A stretch of DNA of 64,000 bases from Kalmanozyma brasiliensis GHG001 (taxonomy: Eukaryota; Basidiomycota; Ustilaginomycetes; Ustilaginales), in NCBI RefSeq assembly GCF_000497045.1, contig NW_015961964.1, positions 1 through 64,000 of the forward strand, written 5' to 3'. The notes under the pieces were generated by a model that had not been told where the DNA came from, made no database searches, and saw only the letters and a list, made by a program, of their open reading frames with translations. This document shows positions 57,507 through 64,000 of the stretch, in pieces. A program made the translations under genes and the position numbers. Numbering within the stretch: the first letter of the stretch is position 1; the number at the start of each line of letters is the position of its first letter.

Positions 57507-59878
57507 TCAAGGCCACCATTCGTCCTCGTTCATATACTGGTCCTGGTCCGTGTTGTTGGCTCTGTCCATCCACGAATCGTCTCCGGACTCGTCCTCTCCA
57601 TTTGGCCCTCGACCATGATCGCGGTATGCTCCCCTCGTCGAGCCCTGTCCTGCTGAACCGTCCTCGTTGCCATTGCGCCTGCTCCCGTTTGCACCTGTGT
57701 CGAGGTACGATGCCGGCAGCGATGTCCGTCTCTCAGCCGAAGCTGCTGAGTGTCCAGGTCGTTGGCCGTTGACGAGTCGAGGGTCGCTTGGAGTCGGGAT
57801 CGCCTCGGTTCGAGGCCGTTTGCCAGGTCGTCGAATCTGCTCGTCCTCCGGCGTCGCGTCAACGCGTGCAATAGCCGCTGCGAAGGGACCCGTACGGCTA
57901 GGCGTGGCCGTGGAGGGCGAAGCATAACTCGTGAAGCCTCCTGGTCGGCTGCTCGTGCTGGCTGCGCCTGCATTTGCATGGAGGTGGTGATTGCCGCCGC
58001 GAGGCGCGTGGGCTGGTGCGCCGTTACTTTGCGCGGGACGAGTCGGTACCGATGGCTCGCTCTCGTCGTCGCTGTCCAGCGTCAGATCAATTACGTCACC
58101 CGCACCTACAGCAGGCGAGTTGCGGGCACTCGTGCTGGTGCTGCTGCTGAGGAGCTCGATCCTTTCGTGTCGCGGTGCTGCGGCCGCTGCTGGCCGAGCT
58201 CCTGCGTGTGCGGAGATTGAGACGCCGGTTGATCCAACGGACTGCGCTGACCTGGGAATTGGACCGTTGGGCGCTGATCCTGCAGTCGGAGGAGGTGAAG
58301 GACTGTCCAGCAGGACAATCTCTGGAGATGCCTTCTTCGTCCCGTTCTGCTTTCCTGCTGCGCCCGCGCCGGGCTTGATATCCTCCGAATCGCGGCAGAG
58401 CAATCGATCCTCGAGCGGGGTGCCTTCTGCAGATGGCTGCTGCTCGTTCGCCGCTCCGTTCGAGCTGATCTTCCCGTCCAAGGTCCTCCAAGATCCATCC
58501 GGCTCGACGATGACAGAGTCCTGGTCCTGCGGCACCTTCTTGAGAATGTCGTCGACGTAGCCGTCCATCAAGAGCTCCTCCGGCTTGATGATCTTGTGAC
58601 AGCTCGGACAAGCCCACGATGGTGACTGCTCGTTCATCGAAAAGAAGCTTTCGGCGTCAAAGCACTCCACGTGCGAGCAGTGAATGGAGCGGCACGGTGT
58701 GTTGATGCGCATGTAGCTGAGCGGGCACTTGAGGCTCATCGTGGCCGCTCCCGTCTGAATGTCGTCATCCTCGGCCTCCTTGCGCATCCTGGACAGCACG
58801 TCTTCCTTGCTCCGCAGCTGCTTGGATCGCAGACGCCCAACAAGGGTCTCCACGCTCGTGACCTCGCAGATCGCAGCGACGAGCACATATTTCTTGGGAG
58901 CATTGGTGTATGTGAGGTCGATGCGGTTCGGTCGTGCCTCCCGTAGGACGAGCGCGTTGTCCTTGTTCAGATTCGGCGGTGGCACTCGACCGATGTGCTT
59001 CTTGCTGCCACGGAGGTTGATGGAGAGCGTGGTATTGTTGACCCGCGCTTCGCAGGTCAGCGGGAACTCGATGGTTGCTGGATTGCGTCCTGAGAGCGAT
59101 GCTGCGTGGGCCTCCGTCGTAGTGCAAAAGAGTTTGAGTTGATACTTTGGCGTGCTGAGTTGCTGGACCTGTTCCGCATTGAGAGAGACAAAGATGGGCA
59201 CGTTCTTGCGATCGGCCTGCGTAGGTGCTTCGGGGCACTGCACAACGCTGGAGACGAATTGCTTGATCTCGTAGAATGGTGAGGGACGGAAGTTGATGCG
59301 CGCGGAGCCTGCCGCACCCACAGGTCGGGATGTGGAAGCAACTGACGGTACGGGAGCTATAGGTGAGTACGAAGAGGAAGCAAGACCTGATGGTCGGTTG
59401 GCTGGCGTTCCACCTAAAACTTGCGGATGTGCCGAGTACGCACCAGGGGCACTGAGCCCGCCATACGTACCTGCACTTGAGCTCGCACTGTGAGGTTGGG
59501 GTTGCGGAAGAATGCGAAAGTGTCAGTCAATCGTTCGGCGAACAGTAGAGACATTGCGCAAACCGCGGGGATGCTAAAGACGTACCCGTTCCTGTATGCG
59601 GGTGGTGCGATGGGCGGACTTTTGTATCTGTAGATCAGAGTGCGGAATCTCTGATATCCCCGGATGTCACCTTGGCTCTTGCGATCGCCGAGCGCCTTCG
59701 CAAGGCGGTTAAGAAGGTCTGGCTTATTGCCCGAGACGATCAGACGGCCGCAGGTGGCCTCAGGCTCGTTGTTAAGATCCTTGATTAGCGCCTTTGCTTG
59801 CGCGAGAGTCAACGAGCGAATGGAGTCAAGGAGTATAGCATGGTCGGCAAAGCCGCTCGAAGCGACGTCGGCGGCCAT
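57507..59878 (-). CDS. siz1: SUMO E3 ligase, Siz/PIAS family, three exons
   Basis: Predicted 738-residue nuclear ligase that transfers SUMO from Ubc9 to substrates. Exons are 59586-59878, 59471-59487 (17 nt) and 57507-59413, with introns of 98 and 57 nt; only this combination keeps the frame. Domains are an N-terminal SAP (SLTLAQAKALIKDLN to SGNKPDLLNRLAKAL), a PINIT domain from RINFRPSPFYEIKQF, and an SP-RING with CPLSYMRINTPCRSIHCSH and WACPSCHK, in which the Cys/His zinc ligands are intact. A classic SUMO-interacting motif, DVIDLTLDSDDE, and a second candidate, EIVLLDSP, follow. The C-terminal third is Ser/Ala/Gly-rich and disordered. The ATG at 59878 begins MAADVASSG. Confidence 0.92.
59471..59487 (-). 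other. Predicted 17-nt microexon of siz1-like gene
   Basis: Flanked by CTCACAG upstream and GTACGT downstream on the minus strand. Exon 1 ends in phase 2, and 17 nt brings the frame to phase 1, exactly what exon 3 (starting after TTTTAG) needs. It encodes Ser/Ala residues in the linker between SAP and PINIT. Confidence 0.65.
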
Positions 59879-60507
59879 TGCTCGTTACGGAGCATCAATG
59901 GTTGGTATCTTGAGCGGGAGGGTGTAGTCGGGACAGGTGGAGGTGATGGGGGTGATGCCGAGTATGCGGATTGGATCGACTGTCACCCTCTGTGGGGCGG
60001 GGATGATGATCGCTTAGAAGAAGGTCGGCAGCATGTATTGAAGCATGCTATGGTGGCGTTGATGGTGAGAAGGGGGAAGAAGCGGAAGCGGGTGTACAGG
60101 ATGAGGAGAAGAAGATGATTGCGAAAGCTCAGCTCAGTTAGAGTTGAGCTACACCCGATTCACTCAAATCCATCTCCTCAAGTCACGCCAGCCAGGGTTG
60201 TGTGATAAGTTAGCGGAAGAATCGAGACTGCACCTCAGTTCGCGACGCTCGAGTACGGAAGACGGACATCTGTGCTCGGCGTCGCCACCGAGAAATTCTC
60301 AAAATTTCAAGGCAGAGCTCTCCACATGATCCCGATCCGCACACAAAGCTTTGTAGCGGATCGACGTTGACCAGCCAGGCCGACTGTCGGTCTCTCCTTC
60401 GTCAGTGATCACGACCAGAACTCAAGAACGGGACATGCTAGGGACGTTTCTTGATTGCGTAGAAGTACAGGACGAATGCTACTTGATGCGTGTGCGCTCC
60501 GGCCGCG
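59879..60507. other. Intergenic region between siz1-like and rex3-like genes
   Basis: Promoter of the SUMO ligase gene and 3' UTR of the exonuclease gene, both on the minus strand. No protein-like frame or RNA gene is visible. Confidence 0.5.
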
Positions 60508-62520
60508 TCACTTTCGAAAGACCGAACGAGCGCTTTCGTTGGCCAAGGATGCTCCAAAGAGGCTCGAGCGTACAGGGGCCGCTTTCGCAGGAGATGTTCC
60601 AGTCGGCTTGCTCGGACCGCCTTCCACGGCCACTCCAGTCGCTTTCTCCGCTTTTTCTTTGCCATCGTCTGCCTCCTTGCTGGCAAAGGGGGAGATGGGG
60701 TCATTGACCATCTTGTGTCGGACCAGCTCCAACGACATCTTGGCGTCCTCCAACGACGAGTGACCCAGACTGGTGCCGTTCTGGATGATCTTGCCCAGGA
60801 ATCTCGCGGTGAGATCGCGCAAAGAAGTGCGGAAGGGAAAGCCGCGTGCATGCGGATACAGCATGACCGTGTCGACCACCTTGTGGTGGACCAGCCTGAT
60901 AGCTCGCAGATCGTTCTCCAGTCCATGGCCGACGAGGATAGTGTCGACGCCCACAAAGCGCGCCATCATCTTGCGCACCTCATCGAGGGTGAAGATGGCC
61001 TTCTGCTCGTACTCTTCCGGGGTGATGCCCGAGAAGCGTGTATTGTAGTCGACAATGTCGGTCCGTGTGCGTACGATCTCGTCGAGGACCATCCCTCCTT
61101 CTTCGTCCACCAGGGTTAACCTCGTCAACGTCAGTCCCGCCGTAGTGTAGCTCAACTCGCAATCGACTGCGACCATATCGAGTGGAGCCATTGTGCCGAC
61201 TTCGTCCTTGATCGATTCGATCAGCTCCTGCGTCGTGATGAAGGCCTCTCTGCGATGCAGGTCGAGCCCGGCCGTCTCCTTGAAGACGTGCGGACCGAAA
61301 CAGCAGCTGTCATCGCCGAGAGCGCTGCTGCCCACTTGTTTGCTGCAGCAAGTCCACATATGCACGCGCCCTTTGACGCCTGGTAGCTTGTCAAAGCGTC
61401 GCCTTCCCCAATGGTAGCCACATTCCTTCGGGTTCTGCGGGATCCTTCCCGTGCCCGATTCATTCATCTCGCCGCCCACCGTAAATCTTTTGCCGCAGCG
61501 CTCGCATTCCTTGACCTCGCCTGTTGCGTCTGGTTTGCTGCTACCCTCGTCTTGCCAATCTGGTGGGATGACTGCAGTGTACTCGTACTTCTCCAGCTGG
61601 TCCACCGGACAGACGAAGCCGGCCTTCTCGAGTCTTGCGCGGTCGAGCTTGCCTGATCTTCTTTCTTGCACTGCCTTTCTCTTGGCGTCCACCTGCGAAA
61701 CGGTCCCGATCTCGGTGCAGTTTGCGACTAGCATGTCGATGATGCGGTCGTGCAGGCCAGAGTCGCCCCGATGTGCCTGAGCCTCGTTGGCTGCAGCAGT
61801 GGCAGCTGCCTCGAGCGCCTCTCTGTCTCTCCTCTTGATACCGACAAGCAACGTGATGCAGCTGTTCTTGTAGGAGTGTTTGTCGACTTTGGCAAAGTGC
61901 TCGGCTTCTTGCGCGAGCGCGTGGTCATGACAAAGCTTCTGCCCGCACCCAGCGACGATGGGATCAGAGCTCTTCAAAAAGGGCTCGTAGGTCGAAACGA
62001 AGCCGTCGTAGAAGGCTTTGAGGCCGTTCTGTCGTGCGGACAGTGGGATCTTGGAAGACGAAGGGTGGTCCTTGAAACCGATCTTGGGCGGCTGCGCACC
62101 GACCAGCGACCAGTCGTTGCTGCTGCTTGCAGCTTTGGATGTGGAAGCGGCGCTCGCTGAGGATGACGACGGCGAAGCTTTGACGGCGGAGTAAGCGTTT
62201 TTGGCTTTCTTGAGGGGAGGCGGAGACGCCGCAGTGCTGCTGGTGGCACTTGCCTTTGCTGCGGAAGTTGAGGTGCTCTGAGCGGGAGCCGCTCGCTTCA
62301 GACCGCTCGACAAGGACTGAGAAGTGCCCGTGATGCTAGTACGAGTAGGCGCTTCGCCTTGAATACCAGCTCGGGTGCTGAGCGCTGTCGTTGATGTCGG
62401 GGTGGTGTTTGGAGGGACTGGTTTGTGTGAGAAGGGGCAGAGCGTTCTGGTGGACTCGCACTCGCCCTTTGCGTGGTCAGGGCATGGCAGCTTGGCCAGC
62501 AAGCCCAGCGGCTTGAACAT
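60508..62520 (-). CDS. rex3: DEDDh RNA exonuclease, Rex3/REXO1 type
   Basis: 670-residue 3'-5' exoribonuclease predicted to trim RNAs such as RNase MRP RNA, U5 or other small RNAs. The N-terminus is [20 protein letters not shown] with a CCCH-like finger (C-x7-C-x6-C-x3-H). A disordered Ser/Ala region precedes a Cys-rich block ([20 protein letters not shown] to [11 protein letters not shown]), and the exonuclease domain begins near residue 440. Catalytic DEDDh motifs are [23 protein letters not shown] and [14 protein letters not shown], so the active site looks intact. The open frame starts 2 codons earlier, but only at a TTG. Rex3 and animal REXO1 share this layout; the exact substrate is inferred. 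Confidence 0.9.
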   Translation of the reverse strand: MFKPLGLLAKLPCPDHAKGECESTRTLCPFSHKPVPPNTTPTSTTALSTRAGIQGEAPTRTSITGTSQSLSSGLKRAAPAQSTSTSAAKASATSSTAASPPPLKKAKNAYSAVKASPSSSSASAASTSKAASSSNDWSLVGAQPPKIGFKDHPSSSKIPLSARQNGLKAFYDGFVSTYEPFLKSSDPIVAGCGQKLCHDHALAQEAEHFAKVDKHSYKNSCITLLVGIKRRDREALEAAATAAANEAQAHRGDSGLHDRIIDMLVANCTEIGTVSQVDAKRKAVQERRSGKLDRARLEKAGFVCPVDQLEKYEYTAVIPPDWQDEGSSKPDATGEVKECERCGKRFTVGGEMNESGTGRIPQNPKECGYHWGRRRFDKLPGVKGRVHMWTCCSKQVGSSALGDDSCCFGPHVFKETAGLDLHRREAFITTQELIESIKDEVGTMAPLDMVAVDCELSYTTAGLTLTRLTLVDEEGGMVLDEIVRTRTDIVDYNTRFSGITPEEYEQKAIFTLDEVRKMMARFVGVDTILVGHGLENDLRAIRLVHHKVVDTVMLYPHARGFPFRTSLRDLTARFLGKIIQNGTSLGHSSLEDAKMSLELVRHKMVNDPISPFASKEADDGKEKAEKATGVAVEGGPSKPTGTSPAKAAPVRSSLFGASLANESARSVFRK

Positions 62521-62785
62521 GTTCAATGGTCCACGCTGCTCTTGGTGGATTCAGTCGTCGACGGAAGACGAGAAGAAGAAAGGAGAGCATGCACGACAAA
62601 GTGGAGGGACATGTGCAGTGCAGCTCAAACACAAAAAAATGTGCTTCCAGGCAAGCAGAAATTGTGAATGTGAGAAGATCCCCCTTTCTACTGTCACACT
62701 GTCACACAAGTTCATCATTCGCAAAGGTCATGCTACATCATACGAAGGCAAGCAAGATAGCATTGATAGCAAGCCGGTCACAGAT

Positions 62786-63982
62786 CTAAGCCCTAGCGCG
62801 CATCTCAATGTTGAAAGTCGTCCAAAGAGCTTGGACGATGGTCATGCCGAACATCCACTTGCCCGTAGCTGGCTGCCACTTCTGCTTGTATGTCTTGCCC
62901 ATGGGACAGCCCTCGGGGGCCTGTTCGCCCTCCTTCACCTTGATTGTCCTTGCTGGCATCCGCTCGTATCCGTAGTCTTCTCCTGACGCGGTCGTCCTCA
63001 CACCGGGCAAGTCTCGCTCAACGCTCCCTGCCATCTCGCGAAGATCCAGCACCTTGCCTCCAAACACATTGAGCATCAGACAGCAGCTTCCGGATCCGAT
63101 CAGACTCTGCACCACATTCGAGCTGTACTGTCGATTGCGCTTGCGCGATTCGGCGCGACGGACGCAGACGGCCTCGGCAAAGTCGCGGTCCGTCATGTCG
63201 TCCTTCAACTTGCCGTGCTTGAGGTGGGCGGGGAACCAGCGGTCGATCATGTCCTGGTGGGGGCGCGTCATGGCGGTGCGATCCTGCTTCCAGTCGGCGA
63301 GGAAGTAGTCAGGACGCAACAGACTTGCATCGTGTTCGATGATGTTGGCGATGCCGATCGACTCGAGGTCAAAGACGTGACCGCGATCGCTGAACGTGGA
63401 GAAGAGCGGAGAGTAGAGCTGCAGTGCCATGGTGGGTGCGATGTTGAAAGCTCGAGAGATGGCCACCACCATCTTGGAGGCAGCCACCTTGCGACCGGAT
63501 TGGTGGATCAGGCCATGGGTCGCGAGCACGTTGAGACCTGGACAAGGGCATCTGCTGTCCTCGTCTTTCGCAGGGTACGGCTCGGTCCACTCGCCCTTGT
63601 GTCCGATTCCCTCCCAGGTGGCCCAGTCACGGATCCAGTCGTTCTTAGGCTTTCGGCAGTACAGCTCGTGATGCAGCCTCTGGTCTTCCTTGTAGTTCGT
63701 GAGAAGGTTGTAGAGGTGGATCAGGCGGCAGAAGATGTGCGTCAGCGGCCACTGCGCAAACGGAGGAGGACTGGTAGGCGAGAAAGCAGGAGGCACGCAG
63801 TTCTCAGGAAGCGGTTTGATGATCTTGAGCTTGATGAGAAGGCGGTGTACCAGATTGAAGCCCGTCAGCCAGAAGTCGACCAGGAAGATGAAGACGAGCG
63901 CAATGTTGACCGTCAGCTGAGGACGGTTCTGCTGCATGAGTTGAGCGGTGAGGCGGATCATGGACGAGTTGGACTTGTGCAT
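62786..63982 (-). CDS. Membrane-anchored heme peroxidase/peroxygenase, possibly partial
   Basis: 398 residues to the first available ATG. It belongs to the heme-thiolate chloroperoxidase/unspecific peroxygenase family (peroxidase family 2), whose members oxidise or halogenate organic substrates with H2O2. Visible motifs are the proximal heme Cys loop SRCPCPGLNVLATHGLIHQS and the acid-base/Mg site NIIEHDASLLRPDY. Instead of a cleavable signal it has a hydrophobic N-terminal span at about residues 24-46 (VNIALVFIFLVDFWLTGF) and a Pro-rich linker, which suggests an anchored protein. The frame stays open for 6 codons up to the window edge, so an upstream start cannot be excluded. The physiological substrate is unknown. 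Confidence 0.85.
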   Translation of the reverse strand: MHKSNSSMIRLTAQLMQQNRPQLTVNIALVFIFLVDFWLTGFNLVHRLLIKLKIIKPLPENCVPPAFSPTSPPPFAQWPLTHIFCRLIHLYNLLTNYKEDQRLHHELYCRKPKNDWIRDWATWEGIGHKGEWTEPYPAKDEDSRCPCPGLNVLATHGLIHQSGRKVAASKMVVAISRAFNIAPTMALQLYSPLFSTFSDRGHVFDLESIGIANIIEHDASLLRPDYFLADWKQDRTAMTRPHQDMIDRWFPAHLKHGKLKDDMTDRDFAEAVCVRRAESRKRNRQYSSNVVQSLIGSGSCCLMLNVFGGKVLDLREMAGSVERDLPGVRTTASGEDYGYERMPARTIKVKEGEQAPEGCPMGKTYKQKWQPATGKWMFGMTIVQALWTTFNIEMRARA

Positions 63983-64000
63983 GTGATGCGCCTCATCGCG

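Overview
The window looks like nuclear DNA from a basidiomycete fungus of the smut lineage (Ustilaginomycotina: Ustilago, Sporisorium, Pseudozyma and relatives). The evidence is indirect. Long reading frames of 1000 to 1800 codons run without introns. Promoters and 5' leaders are long and CT-rich. Low-complexity Ser/Pro/Ala/Gln protein segments are common, and the gene content is purely eukaryotic and fungal. I see no prokaryotic operons, CRISPR arrays, recognisable transposons or RNA genes, and no toxin or secondary-metabolite cluster. The species cannot be fixed from the sequence alone.

Layout, left to right. A secreted M28 metallopeptidase (minus strand, 0.3-1.8 kb) is followed by a gene-free stretch of about 4.3 kb that leads into a Zn2Cys6 transcription factor (6.1-9.1 kb). 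Next come a GH47 alpha-mannosidase (9.9-13.3), a TRAPP subunit of the Trs85/TRAPPC8 family (13.8-17.9) and a GATA factor with an AreA/Gaf1-type N-terminus and two zinc fingers (20.0-23.2), all on the plus strand. A divergent pair follows: an OB-fold-like protein with internal repeats (minus) and a CCDC130/Saf4 splicing factor (plus). Then come a very large multipass membrane protein (27.6-33.0, minus), a tiny spliced 72-residue gene (34.0-34.4, plus), a single-span Ser/Pro-rich protein (35.0-37.0, plus), exosome nuclease Dis3 (37.2-40.2, minus), a dual-specificity phosphatase (43.1-46.2, plus), an Iec1-like C2H2 protein (46.7-48.4, minus), phosphopantothenate-cysteine ligase (49.0-50.2, plus), a spliced amino-acid permease (50.6-52.7, minus), a Whi5/Nrm1-like protein (54.4-56.2, minus), a Siz/PIAS SUMO ligase with a predicted 17-nt microexon (57.5-59.9, minus), a Rex3-type exonuclease (60.5-62.5, minus) and a membrane-anchored heme peroxygenase-like protein (62.8-64.0, minus).

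Most genes are unrelated housekeeping or regulatory loci, each with its own promoter, as is usual in fungi. Two regulatory links can be proposed. First, the Whi5/Nrm1-like gene has a tight cluster of three ACGCGT (MCB) boxes upstream, as expected of a G1/S repressor under its own MBF-type control. Second, the permease promoter carries two GATAAG sites, compatible with nitrogen control by a GATA factor like the one in this window.

The most unusual DNA structure is a long hairpin at 50302-50410, between the convergent ligase and permease genes. Its departures from perfect pairing in the lower stem are almost all G-U wobbles that pair only in plus-strand RNA, and it is capped by a GCAA tetraloop. 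No new multi-gene system could be recognised. Start codons were chosen at ATG even where a longer frame begins at GTG or TTG. Splice sites were inferred by eye from GT/AG signals and reading-frame continuity.
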